Assembly (NCBI GenBank): GCA_015548865.1
Contig: JADMXW010000030.1
Span: 1-51,262 of the forward strand
Source: Serratia marcescens
GTDB taxonomy: Bacteria > Pseudomonadota > Gammaproteobacteria > Enterobacterales > Enterobacteriaceae
Direction: 5' to 3'
Length of the DNA: 51,262 nucleotides
Under the pieces are notes generated by a model. It was not told the origin of the DNA. It worked only from the letters and a program-made list of their open reading frames with translations, and did not search any database. The first letter of the stretch is position 1; every line of letters starts with the position of its first letter. A program made the translations under genes and the position numbers. This document shows, in pieces, positions 27,429 to 36,532 of the stretch.

Positions 27429-28787
27429 ATGTCTACAACAACTTCTTTAAGAATCGCTAAATTTGGCGGCACAAGCGTGGCCGATTTTGACGCCATGAAT
27501 CGCAGTGCTGATATTGTACTTTCCGATCCCGCAGTGCGCGTTGTCGTACTCTCCGCTTCTGCTGGCATCACCAACCTGCTGGTTGCATTAGCGGAAGGGG
27601 TGTCGCAAGAGCACCGCGATGCCCACTTGGAAAAAATTCGTCACATCCAATATGCCATTATCGATCGTCTGAGTAATCCGCAGGTGATCCGTGAAGAGAT
27701 CGATCGCATGCTGGAAAATGTGGCGCGCCTGTCGGAAGCCGCAGCGCTCGCGACGTCTAACGCGTTAACAGATGAATTGGTCAGCCACGGCGAATTGATG
27801 TCAACGCTGCTGTTCGTTGAAATCCTGCGCGAACGCCAAATCAGCGCCGAGTGGTTCGATGTGCGTAAAATCATGCGTACCAACGATCGCTTTGGCCGCG
27901 CAGAGCCGGATTGCGACACGCTGGGCGCATTAACGCGCAGCCAGTTGCAACCGCGTCTGGCAGAGAGTCTGATCATTACACAAGGGTTTATCGGCAGTGA
28001 GGCCAAAGGCCGCACCACCACTCTGGGTCGCGGTGGCAGCGATTACACCGCAGCGCTTCTGGGCGAAGCGTTAAACGTTGACCGCATTGATATCTGGACT
28101 GACGTCCCCGGTATCTACACCACCGATCCTCGTGTGGTGCCCACAGCGCACCGTATCGACCAAATAACCTTTGAAGAAGCAGCTGAAATGGCGACCTTTG
28201 GTGCCAAAGTGCTGCACCCCGCCACCCTGTTGCCCGCCGTACGCAGTGATATTCCGGTATTTGTTGGTTCCAGTAAGGATCCTTCTGCCGGTGGCACGCT
28301 GGTGTGCAATAAAACAGAAAACCCGCCGCTGTTTCGCGCGCTGGCACTGCGCCGTAAACAAACACTGCTCACATTGCATAGCCTGAATATGCTGCACGCA
28401 CGCGGCTTTCTGGCAGAAGTATTCAGTATTCTGGCGCGCCACAACATTTCGGTAGACCTTATTACCACGTCGGAAGTGAACGTAGCGCTGACGCTGGACA
28501 CCACTGGCTCCACCTCTGCGGGTGATGGCCTGCTCTCCAGCGCCATGCTGACAGAACTCTCTTCCCTGTGCCGCGTCGAGGTGGAAGAGAACCTGTCGCT
28601 GGTTGCGCTTATCGGTAATCAGCTTTCTCAGGCGTGTGGTGTTGGCAAAGAGGTGTTTGGCGTACTGGAGCCGTTTAACATTCGCCTGATTTGCTATGGC
28701 GCCAGCAGCCATAACCTGTGTTTCCTGGTGCCAGGCAACGACGCTGAACGCGTGGTGCAGACGCTACACCACAGCCTGTTTGAATAG
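27429..28787 (+). CDS. lysC: Lysine-sensitive aspartokinase III
   Basis: LysC phosphorylates L-aspartate, the first step to lysine, threonine and methionine, and is feedback-inhibited by lysine. The 452-residue protein matches E. coli LysC (449). The kinase domain starts at KFGGTSVADFDAMNRS (Lys11 on) and includes TLGRGGSDYTAALL and DVPGIYTTDPRVV. Two C-terminal ACT domains begin near residue 315 (LLTLHSLNMLHARGFLAEVF). The start at 27429 is 11 bp after GAGGTG, a longer spacing than in E. coli. A start at 27378 would lie inside the riboswitch platform and is rejected. Confidence 0.97.
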   Translation: MSTTTSLRIAKFGGTSVADFDAMNRSADIVLSDPAVRVVVLSASAGITNLLVALAEGVSQEHRDAHLEKIRHIQYAIIDRLSNPQVIREEIDRMLENVARLSEAAALATSNALTDELVSHGELMSTLLFVEILRERQISAEWFDVRKIMRTNDRFGRAEPDCDTLGALTRSQLQPRLAESLIITQGFIGSEAKGRTTTLGRGGSDYTAALLGEALNVDRIDIWTDVPGIYTTDPRVVPTAHRIDQITFEEAAEMATFGAKVLHPATLLPAVRSDIPVFVGSSKDPSAGGTLVCNKTENPPLFRALALRRKQTLLTLHSLNMLHARGFLAEVFSILARHNISVDLITTSEVNVALTLDTTGSTSAGDGLLSSAMLTELSSLCRVEVEENLSLVALIGNQLSQACGVGKEVFGVLEPFNIRLICYGASSHNLCFLVPGNDAERVVQTLHHSLFE

Positions 28788-29080
28788 CGCCCTGCCAAGG
28801 CGAAAAAAAATCTGCCTTTAGGCTGGTGAGATTGCTGACAAACCCTTTTCGACATGTCCGTGTTTCCCGGCGAATCACGGACGTTGTCATCAGTCCTCCT
28901 CCCACCGTCATTCCTGACTGTCCCGTCATTTCCGCGAAGGCCGGAATTTCTCACAGGCTAAACGCGTTGTTTCTGCCTGAGATCCCCCCGCTTTTGCGAG
29001 GATGATGAGGAGTAAAGTGAGGTTGTCGGTAATCTCGGTTTTTTTATCTGGACCATCATAATGATAAGGATTGATATTTT
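28788..29080. other. Intergenic region with degenerate repeats between lysC and the panS-like gene
   Basis: This 293-bp non-coding stretch contains a hairpin GTCCGTG...CACGGAC (28856-28882). Two segments of the form CGTCATTCCTGAC and CCGTCATTTCCGCGAAGG, then CCGGAATTTC, resemble the widespread TCATTCCCGCG-type intergenic repeats. No gene and no clear T-run terminator for lysC is seen; an A-run (AAAAAAAA) directly follows the lysC stop. Confidence 0.5.
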
Positions 29081-30004
29081 ATGCTCGCCATACTGACTCG
29101 GCTGTTTCCGTTATGGGCCGTTTTGCTCTCCGTCGCCGCCTATGCGTCACCAGACACCTTTACGGGTATCAGTCCTCATATCAGCACGCTGCTGATGCTC
29201 ATTATGTTCGCCATGGGCGTCACACTGCATATTGGGGACTTTAAACGTGTGCTCACCCGCCCAGCGCCTGTTGCTGCGGGTATATTCCTGCACTATCTGG
29301 TGATGCCACTCGCCGCCTGGGTATTGGCGCGCGCGTTTAACATGCCGCCAGACCTCTCGGCGGGTATGGTGCTGGTGGGCAGCGTTGCCAGCGGCACCGC
29401 TTCAAACGTGATGATCTACCTGTCTAAAGGCGATGTCGCCCTGTCAGTAACTATTTCCTCCATCTCCACGCTAGTCGGCGTCTTTGCCACGCCGCTGCTG
29501 ACCCGGCTCTACGTTGATGCCGCCATCAGTGTCGACGTAATGGGTATGTTGCTCAGCATCCTGAAGATCGTGGTGATCCCGATCGGCGCAGGGCTGATTA
29601 TTCATCACCTGTTCAGCGGCGTGGTGAAGCGTATCGAGCCTTATCTGCCAACGCTTTCAATGGTGTTTATTCTGGCGATTATCAGCGCGGTTGTCGCTGG
29701 AAGCCAGAGCCATATTGCTTCCGTCGGTTTTATGGTGATTATTGCCGTCATCCTGCACAACGGCATTGGCTTATTGGGTGGCTACTGGGGTGGCAGATTG
29801 TTTGGTTTTGATGAATCTACCTGCCGTACATTGGCTATCGAAGTCGGCATGCAGAACTCCGGTCTTGCCGCCACTCTGGGCAAGATGTACTTCTCTCCTC
29901 TGGCCGCACTGCCCGGCGCGCTGTTCTCCGTCTGGCACAACCTTTCCGGCTCACTGCTGGCAGGATACTGGTCAGGTAAATCTCTGGAAAAAGAGAAACA
30001 GTAA
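29081..30004 (+). CDS. panS: BASS-family transporter, PanS-like (ketopantoate/pantoate/pantothenate)
   Basis: This 307-residue inner-membrane protein of the bile acid:sodium symporter superfamily has about nine or ten helices. Family motifs are [48 protein letters not shown] and [30 protein letters not shown]. The closest characterised relative I recognise is Salmonella PanS, a ketopantoate/pantoate/pantothenate transporter; a general BASS label is the safer reading. AAGGA lies 10 bp before the ATG. It is followed by its own hairpin. Confidence 0.75.
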   Translation: MLAILTRLFPLWAVLLSVAAYASPDTFTGISPHISTLLMLIMFAMGVTLHIGDFKRVLTRPAPVAAGIFLHYLVMPLAAWVLARAFNMPPDLSAGMVLVGSVASGTASNVMIYLSKGDVALSVTISSISTLVGVFATPLLTRLYVDAAISVDVMGMLLSILKIVVIPIGAGLIIHHLFSGVVKRIEPYLPTLSMVFILAIISAVVAGSQSHIASVGFMVIIAVILHNGIGLLGGYWGGRLFGFDESTCRTLAIEVGMQNSGLAATLGKMYFSPLAALPGALFSVWHNLSGSLLAGYWSGKSLEKEKQ

Positions 30005-30016
30005 CAAGCGCCCCAA

Positions 30017-30048
30017 GCCAACCCCTCCTCACCTGAATAGGGGTTGGC
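30017..30048 (+). terminator. Hairpin terminator after the panS-like gene
   Basis: GCCAACCCCT and AGGGGTTGGC form a perfect 10-bp stem with a 12-nt loop, followed by ACATTTTG, a weak T-tract. Confidence 0.75.
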
Positions 30049-30085
30049 ACATTTTGAATATAACGTGGCACAGCTTGCGAGTGAC

Positions 30086-30145
30086 GCAGCAGCCGAGGTT
30101 AAGATAGGCTTTTCCGGTGACTTTTTAACCTTTCGACGCTGCTGC
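30086..30145. repeat. Long imperfect inverted repeat upstream of the SDR gene
   Basis: GCAGCAGC (30086-30093) pairs with GCTGCTGC (30138-30145). Inside it GGTTAA pairs with TTAACC, giving a long bulged hairpin that ends 53 bp before the SDR start. Its role is unknown; it could be a terminator of upstream reading or a leader structure. Confidence 0.45.
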
Positions 30146-30198
30146 AATCCGGTTCCAACCATCCTGGTGGTGCTCGGGCGCTCAGCAAGGATTCCACC

Positions 30199-31266
30199 AT
30201 GAAAAAATTCGACATTGATAAGCGCAGTCCGGTGATGGTTACCGGAGCAACAGGCTATGTTGCAAGTTGGATAGTGAAACGGTTATTGGAAGAAGGTGTT
30301 ACCGTCCATGCCGCAGTACGAGATCCCTCAGACCGAAACAAAGTACGTCACCTCGATGCATTAGCGGCCACACTGCCAGGCACCCTGCGTTATTTCAAGG
30401 CAGATCTACTAAATAAAGGTTCCTATGCTGAGGCTATGGCGAATTGCAGTATCGTCTTTCACACAGCGTCTCCCTTCATGCTCGCCATTAAAGATCCCCA
30501 AAAGGAGTTGGTTGAACCTGCACAGTTAGGCACCCGTAATGTTCTTGAAACGGCTAACCAAACCGCATCTGTCACACGCGTTGTGGTGACCAGCAGTTGT
30601 GCCGCGATATATTCTGATAATGCGGATCTGGAAAACACCCCTGACGGTGTATTCACTGAAGCAGCGTGGAACACCCGTTCGTCCCTACAGCACATCCCTT
30701 ACGCCTATTCCAAAACCGTGGCGGAACAGGAAGCATGGAATATCGCTAAGCACCAGTCCAGGTGGCAGTTGGTTGTTATCAACCCGAGTTTCGTCATTGG
30801 CCCAGGCATCAAGCCTAACGGCACATCAGAGAGCTTCAATATCGTTCAGCAGATGGGAAATGGTCGAATGAAGGCTGGCATCCCTGATATCGGCCTCGGC
30901 GCAGTCGATGTACGGGATTTGGCAGAAGCTCACTTACGAGCAGCCTATTTACCCGAGGCAGAGGGACGCCACATCATTTCGGGCCACAATACGTCCTTGC
31001 CCGAGATTGCCAGGGCACTGTTACCCGCTTTCAATGCCTATCCAGTGCCACGCCGTACGCTGCCTAAATGGCTGGTCTGGCTGATGGCTCCGTTGGTAGA
31101 TAAATCGACAACACGCAAATTTATATCGCGCAACGTTGACTTCCCATGGCGTGCAGACAACAGCAAGAGTGTTAAGGAACTCGGCATGGAATACCGCCCG
31201 TTAGAAACGTCAATTCAAGACATGTTCCAACAGATGATAGACAATGATGTGATTCCGCGGCGCTAA
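30199..31266 (+). CDS. NAD(P)-dependent extended SDR (dihydroflavonol reductase-like)
   Basis: This 355-residue cytosolic oxidoreductase is an extended short-chain dehydrogenase. It has the Rossmann motif VTGATGYVASWIVKRLL (TGxxGxxA) near residue 14, AAVRDPSDRNKVRHLDAL typical of the DFR/cinnamoyl-CoA-reductase/methylglyoxal-reductase group, FHTASPF, and the catalytic YAYSKTVAEQEAW (Tyr-x3-Lys) near residue 170. The substrate is probably an aldehyde or ketone but cannot be read from sequence. An AraC-type regulator follows 31 bp downstream on the same strand, so a small regulated detoxification unit is likely (inference). Confidence 0.88.
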   Translation: MKKFDIDKRSPVMVTGATGYVASWIVKRLLEEGVTVHAAVRDPSDRNKVRHLDALAATLPGTLRYFKADLLNKGSYAEAMANCSIVFHTASPFMLAIKDPQKELVEPAQLGTRNVLETANQTASVTRVVVTSSCAAIYSDNADLENTPDGVFTEAAWNTRSSLQHIPYAYSKTVAEQEAWNIAKHQSRWQLVVINPSFVIGPGIKPNGTSESFNIVQQMGNGRMKAGIPDIGLGAVDVRDLAEAHLRAAYLPEAEGRHIISGHNTSLPEIARALLPAFNAYPVPRRTLPKWLVWLMAPLVDKSTTRKFISRNVDFPWRADNSKSVKELGMEYRPLETSIQDMFQQMIDNDVIPRR

Positions 31267-31297
31267 TGACCGACCGCCAGACAGAGAGGGGACATTG

Positions 31298-32319
31298 ATG
31301 AAACACGCTACACACTTCACCCTTCAGCCCGGCTGGCGGTTGCTGCTCACCGACATGGGCGTAGATTCGGCACAGGTGCTCCGCCTCGCCAACCTTCCTG
31401 CAGACCTGTTCTTACGGCCTGACATCACGGTTGCACCCGCTCAGTTTTTCGAATTATGGCACGCTATAGAACAGGTATCGGGAGATGCACATACGCTTCC
31501 GCTCACAATAGGCCAGGCAATCTCCGTTGAGGCATTCGCCCCCCCCCCATTTTTTCCAGCCTGTGCAGCCCAAATCTCAACGTGGCCTATCAACGCTTGG
31601 CGACATTCAAAAGACTGATTGCTCCGATGACGTTGACCGTTGATATCACAGCGCGGCAAACATCCGTAACACTGCAATGTTATGCACACGTTGGCATTAT
31701 CCCGCATAGCCTGGCAATGACAGAAATGGTGTTCTTGACGGCACTGGTCAGGCTCGCCACACGCCATCGCATCATCCCACGCGAAGTGATCTTACCCGAA
31801 CTTCCCAAGCCAATTGAACGCTACACAGAATACTTCGGCATCAGACCCAAAAACGGTAAAACAATCCGTGTGTCCTTTTCTAAAGAAGATAGCCTCCGCC
31901 CCTTTTTAACGGCTAACGAGCCTATGTGGGCGTTTTTTGAATCTGGCTTGCGTCAGCGCCTAGCGACCCTGGATTTAACGGCAACAATGAGCGATCGCGT
32001 CAAGGCGGTATTGTTGGAAGGGCTCCCCGCGGGGCAATGTACTGTTGAGGATGTCGCAAAACAATTGGCGGTAAGTAAACGTTCGCTGCAACGGCAATTA
32101 AGCGAGGAGTCATCGACGTTTAAAGCCATCCTCAATGCCACCCGGCAGCAACTGGCATTGCACTATCTGAATAAACCCGCCATCAGACAAACGGAGATCG
32201 GCTTCTTGCTAGGGTTTCAGGACGTTAACTCCTTTATTCGGGCATTCAAAGGGTGGCAAGGAACAACACCCGGAGCGTATCGGCATGGTGCGCAGCAAAA
32301 CGAAAGAACGCCAACATAG
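31298..32319 (+). pseudogene. AraC-family regulator split by a poly-C frameshift
   Basis: The first frame (from ATG 31298, GAGGGG upstream) encodes the N-terminal ligand-binding-like domain up to ISVEAFAPP and then runs out of family sequence, stopping at 31618. A second frame resumes exactly after the tract as PIFSSLCSPNLNVAYQRLATFKRLIAPM. It continues to a full C-terminal AraC HTH domain (CTVEDVAKQLAVSKRSLQRQ; RQTEIGFLLGFQDVNSFIRAF). The break is a run of ten C at 31539-31548; eight or eleven C would restore one protein of about 340 residues. This is either inactivation, sequencing error or slippage-based switching. Confidence 0.88.
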
Positions 32320-32449
32320 CCTACGCATCAATGTTAACAAAATGATGCCAATAGGTTCCTATTATATTAATCCTCCTATTTTCATCACTTTTCCCCTTTT
32401 TTTGTACATCCCGCACGGCACCTGCGTTTGTCATATTTTGTCACAATTA

Positions 32450-32471
32450 AAACGTGAGTTACTTCACATAA
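32450..32471. promoter_or_regulatory. Candidate CRP site upstream of the DASS permease
   Basis: AAACGTGAGTTACTTCACAT followed by AA fits TGTGA-N6-TCACA with a single mismatch in the core. It is in the 320-bp non-coding gap (32320-32639) before the permease, about 170 bp before its start, next to AT-rich sequence. Nothing else that I can name lies in the gap. It suggests carbon-source control. Confidence 0.55.
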
Positions 32472-32639
32472 TTATTTAACTAACAATATTTAGAAAAACC
32501 GATTCAAATCAATAAGCATGTCATTTTCATCCCGCGTTTTTTATCAGTAGGGCTATGATCGCTCATAACCCTGTAACCCATAGGGATTACACTGATTACA
32601 TCTCCCCTTCAGACACCTATTAAGTTGTAAGGAAAACGG

Positions 32640-34094
32640 ATGAAGACCAAAACGTCGTACGGCCTGAACTGGCTTGCTTTGGCGATTATTCTGCTTGTCG
32701 CCGTCTTTTTTTGGCACCTGTCTCCACCAACTGGCCTAAGCGCACCTGCCTGGCACTCTGCGGTTCTTTTTGTCGCGACTATCGTCTCCATTGTGGCTAA
32801 CGTGCTACCCATCGGTGCCATTGGTATCATCAGTATGACGCTGTTTGCGCTGACGGCTGCCGCAGGCGATACCAGTGCCAGCGGTGCTATCCAAACCGCG
32901 TTGAGCGATCTGAATAGCGCCTTGATTTGGCTTATCGTCGTAGCGTTTATGATCGCACGCGGTTTTATCAAGACCGGACTGGGCCGGCGCATTGCGTTAC
33001 AGATGATTCGCCTGCTGGGGAAGAGAACGCTTGGGTTGGCCTACGGCCTGGCTTTTGCCGATCTGGTGCTATCCCCCGCCATGCCAAGCAATACGGCACG
33101 CTGCGGCGGCGTTATCTACCCGATTGCAGATTCATTGGCGCGCAGTTTCGACTCCAAACCGGAAGACGCCTCGCGCAGCAAGATCGGGACATTTCTGGTG
33201 GTCTGCATCGGCAACGTCAACGATATTACCGCCGCGCTGTTTATGACCGCCTACACCGGCAACTTGCTGGCAGTGAAGCTGGCAGCCAACGCGGGCGTAC
33301 ACATTACCTGGGGCAGTTGGTTTCTGGCTGCCGTTGTGCCTTGCCTGATCTCTCTGATGATTATTCCACCGCTGGTGCTGTGGTTGACTAAACCGGAAAT
33401 CCGCCACACGCCTGATGCGCCTAAACTGGCGATTAGCGAACTGGAGAAAATGGGGCCGATGGCGCGTGGTGAATGGTTGATGGCCTTTACCGTGCTACTG
33501 CTGCTGGTGCTGTGGATTTTCGGCGACACGCTGGGTGTTGATGCCACCACCGCCTCCTTCGTTGGCCTCTCCTTTCTGCTGTTAAGCGGCGTACTGCGCT
33601 GGGAAGACATCAAAAGTGAAAAGGGGGCATGGGATACCCTGATCTGGTTTGCAGCACTGCTGATGATGGCCAATCAGCTTAAAAAACTGGGCTTCACCAC
33701 CTGGTTTGGCGATCTGATTGGCGGCAGCGTCGGTCACTTGATGGCTGGGACCAGTTGGGTTCTGGTGCTACTGCTGCTGAACGCCGCCTACTTTTATACC
33801 CACTATTTCTTTGCCAGCGGCAATGCGCAGATCGCCGCGCTCTACGCTGTGTTCCTGAGTGTGGGGATTAACCTAGGGATACCGCCGATGCCGATGGCGC
33901 TGATGCTGGCATTCACTAGCAGCCTGTACTGCTCACTGACACAATATACCCATGCACGTGGCCCGATTCTGTTTGGCGCGGGCTATGTTCCCACCGCCGT
34001 ATGGTGGCGCTCCGGATTCATTATCAGTCTGGTGAATCAGGCTGTATTTATGACCGCGGGATTGCTGTGGTGGAAAGTCGTCGGGCTGTATTGA
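32640..34094 (+). CDS. DASS-family anion permease (CitT/TtdT-like)
   Basis: This 484-residue membrane protein has about twelve to fourteen helices and the divalent-anion:sodium symporter pattern. Visible are IGAIGIISMTLFALTAA, AFMIARGFIKTGLGRRIAL, and the signature SPAMPSNTARCGGVIYPIADSLA holding the SNT substrate motif. A second half-repeat contains WFAALLMMANQLKKLG and HYFFASGNAQIAALYAV. Relatives exchange di- and tricarboxylates such as citrate, tartrate, 2-oxoglutarate and succinate, but the exact substrate cannot be read here. AAGGAA precedes the ATG. No catabolic gene is adjacent. Confidence 0.88.
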   Translation: MKTKTSYGLNWLALAIILLVAVFFWHLSPPTGLSAPAWHSAVLFVATIVSIVANVLPIGAIGIISMTLFALTAAAGDTSASGAIQTALSDLNSALIWLIVVAFMIARGFIKTGLGRRIALQMIRLLGKRTLGLAYGLAFADLVLSPAMPSNTARCGGVIYPIADSLARSFDSKPEDASRSKIGTFLVVCIGNVNDITAALFMTAYTGNLLAVKLAANAGVHITWGSWFLAAVVPCLISLMIIPPLVLWLTKPEIRHTPDAPKLAISELEKMGPMARGEWLMAFTVLLLLVLWIFGDTLGVDATTASFVGLSFLLLSGVLRWEDIKSEKGAWDTLIWFAALLMMANQLKKLGFTTWFGDLIGGSVGHLMAGTSWVLVLLLLNAAYFYTHYFFASGNAQIAALYAVFLSVGINLGIPPMPMALMLAFTSSLYCSLTQYTHARGPILFGAGYVPTAVWWRSGFIISLVNQAVFMTAGLLWWKVVGLY

Positions 34095-34260
34095 TTCCGA
34101 CACGCTGCGCCAGATGATCGGCGCAGCAAGCTTAATGCTCACGGACACGCCTTCAAGAGCGCCATACACTCTTGCTTAGCGACCTTCCCCTCTACTACCG
34201 CATTCTTCAAGGTCAAACTGGCCATCGGGAAACACGGTAATACCGGGGAAATAGAAAGGA

Positions 34261-36381
34261 TCAAAACGAATAAGACAGGCTTCCCACCACGCTGCGCTCT
34301 GCGCCAAAGTAGCAGTAATCCAGTGAGTTACAGGCACCAACGTAGCGTTTGTCCGTCAGGTTATTGACGTTCAACTGTGCACTCAGCCCCTTTAAACCCA
34401 CCTTGGAGAGATCGTAACCCACCGCCATATCCACCAGCGTGTAAGAAGGTAACGTATGGGTGTTGGCACGATCGCTCACCACGCCGTTCACATAGCGAAC
34501 GCCGCTCCCCAGCGTTAAACCGTCCAATATTCCACTCGTGACGTCATAGCTCACCCAGGCACTGAGTTGATTACGCGGTGCATATATTGCCCGCTTGCCC
34601 TGCTCGCTGGCCGTTTCGCTTTTTTTATAACGAATATCGTTATAGCTGTAGGCCGCCTGAATGCTCAGATTATCAGTAATATGAGTTAACGCTTCCAGTT
34701 CGAGCCCTTCCGATTCAATCTCACCAATGGCACGGTATGGATCAATAGGTTGGGTTTTCGTCGCTACGTTGGTCTGGTTGATGCGATACAGGGAAACGCT
34801 GTACTGATCTTGCGTACCTACGGGCTGATATTTCAGCCCAGTTTCCCACTGTCTTCCTTCCATCGGTTTAAGCAGTGAGCCGTTAGCATCGGTAAAGTTA
34901 GTGGGCGTAAATGCCGTTGAGTAGCTAACGTAGGGAGCCACGCCACTGTCAAACAGGTAAAGCAGTGCCGCACGTTTGCTGAAATGGCCTTCATCCAATT
35001 CGCTCCGCGCCGCGGTATTTTGGTTAGTGCTCGATATTTTGACCGCATCATAACGGCCACCCAGCGTCAGACGCCAGCGATCCAGGGAGATCTGATCCTG
35101 AGCATAGAACCCAGTTTGTTGCAGCTTGTGTTTTTCAAGCGTAGCCGGATACCAAGCAAGCGGCCCACCACCATAAACGGGATCAAACGCATTCAGATTA
35201 GAGAAAAGCCCCTGAGGCCAGTTGACATCATTTTGACGCTGCTGATAATCCATCCCCACTAACACGCGGTGGTTCAGAATGCCCGTATCAATGCTGCCAT
35301 CCAATTGATTATCCAGCGTCCACGCTTTGAGCTTTTCGCGCGCACCTTGATAGTAACGGATCAGCTCATCGCTATTCCCCGACCAACCATAACCATAGAC
35401 CTGATCCAAGTGCACTCGGCTTTCCAGATAACGCACTTTCTGGCGCACCGACCAGCCGCTATCAAAGTTGTGCTCAATGTTGTAACCGACCATATTCTGA
35501 CGACGATCGTATTTTTCGTCGTTCTTCTCACCATCGTAAAAGCCGTTCGAAATATAGCGGCCATTGTGCGGTACAACCGATCCTTCATATGGCACACCCG
35601 AGTGGCTCCCCCCTTCCGGATCGCGATGCAGGTACGCCATCAGATCAAGACGCGTTTTATCGCTGATGCGCCAGGTCAAACTTGGCATCAACGCATAACG
35701 CTCTTCTTTAGTGGTGAATTGCGTCTCTGCCTTGCGCACGATCCCTCCGAGACGGAATGCTACGCGATCGTCATCGTCCAGTGGACCTGTCACATCAAAT
35801 GCGGCACCACGCTGGGCATTATTACCGGCAAACAGTTTGATCTGACCGCTTTGCTCGAAGGACGGGCGGCGTGAACTCAGTGCCACGATGCCTCCCGGAG
35901 AAGCGCGTCCATACAGCACCGAAGCCGGACCACGCACGACTTCCATGCTTTCAAGGAACCAAGGGTCAACCACCAACGAACTGTGTGAGTTAGTATCACC
36001 CATGATTTTCAGCCCATCGAGAAATACGTTGTCTAAGCTGCCATCTGAAAAGCCACGCATCACGATGTAGTCAAAACGGTTGGTGCCCCCAACCTGGTTG
36101 TTGTACACACCCGGTGTATAACCCAACGCTTGACGCACATTGGTTGCGCCTTGTTGTAGCATCTGCTCGCGCGTGACAATAGAGACTGACTGGGGCGTTT
36201 CAATATCGGGCGTTACCAGCTTGGTGGCCCCACTTTGTACCTGAGAGGTCACTACCAACGTATCTGGCTTGCTCGTTGTTGAATTGTCCGTTGCTAAATT
36301 AACGTTATCCAGCGCCAACGCGCCGCCGGCAAACCCGCTTGCCAGATAGCCGACCACCAGCGCTAACCGTGTTTTTCTCAT
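34261..36381 (-). CDS. TonB-dependent siderophore receptor (ferrichrome/ferrioxamine type)
   Basis: This 706-residue outer-membrane receptor starts with a signal peptide ending ALALA or nearby and a TonB-box-like DTLVVTS about 15-20 residues into the mature part. The plug domain contains PQSVSIVTREQMLQQGATN, YIVMRGFSDGSLDNVFLDGL and VVRGPASVLYGRASPGGIV. A 22-strand-type beta barrel follows, ending in the aromatic SLSYSF. The C-terminal CNSLDYCYFGAERSV, with paired cysteines, is typical of the FhuA/FoxA branch, so a hydroxamate siderophore is the best guess. GAGGAG precedes the ATG. A Fur-like box lies 29 bp upstream and an AraC regulator is next to it. Confidence 0.9.
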   Translation of the reverse strand: MRKTRLALVVGYLASGFAGGALALDNVNLATDNSTTSKPDTLVVTSQVQSGATKLVTPDIETPQSVSIVTREQMLQQGATNVRQALGYTPGVYNNQVGGTNRFDYIVMRGFSDGSLDNVFLDGLKIMGDTNSHSSLVVDPWFLESMEVVRGPASVLYGRASPGGIVALSSRRPSFEQSGQIKLFAGNNAQRGAAFDVTGPLDDDDRVAFRLGGIVRKAETQFTTKEERYALMPSLTWRISDKTRLDLMAYLHRDPEGGSHSGVPYEGSVVPHNGRYISNGFYDGEKNDEKYDRRQNMVGYNIEHNFDSGWSVRQKVRYLESRVHLDQVYGYGWSGNSDELIRYYQGAREKLKAWTLDNQLDGSIDTGILNHRVLVGMDYQQRQNDVNWPQGLFSNLNAFDPVYGGGPLAWYPATLEKHKLQQTGFYAQDQISLDRWRLTLGGRYDAVKISSTNQNTAARSELDEGHFSKRAALLYLFDSGVAPYVSYSTAFTPTNFTDANGSLLKPMEGRQWETGLKYQPVGTQDQYSVSLYRINQTNVATKTQPIDPYRAIGEIESEGLELEALTHITDNLSIQAAYSYNDIRYKKSETASEQGKRAIYAPRNQLSAWVSYDVTSGILDGLTLGSGVRYVNGVVSDRANTHTLPSYTLVDMAVGYDLSKVGLKGLSAQLNVNNLTDKRYVGACNSLDYCYFGAERSVVGSLSYSF

Positions 36382-36409
36382 CACGCTCCTCTCCACCTAA
36401 CCCGATCTT

Positions 36410-36428
36410 GTAAATGCGAATTATTACC
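36410..36428 (-). promoter_or_regulatory. Fur-like box upstream of the siderophore receptor
   Basis: GGTAATAATTCGCATTTAC (minus strand) agrees with the 19-bp Fur consensus at 12 positions. It sits at promoter distance from the receptor ATG, so iron repression is likely. Confidence 0.55.
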
Positions 36429-36532
36429 GTTTTCATGCAAGAGCAAGCTATGCGCGCTGACAGGTTACGTATGCGCAGTGACAAAAGTGCTCATGCCGGG
36501 AAACCTGGAGTGGCATAAACACTGTTTAACCG

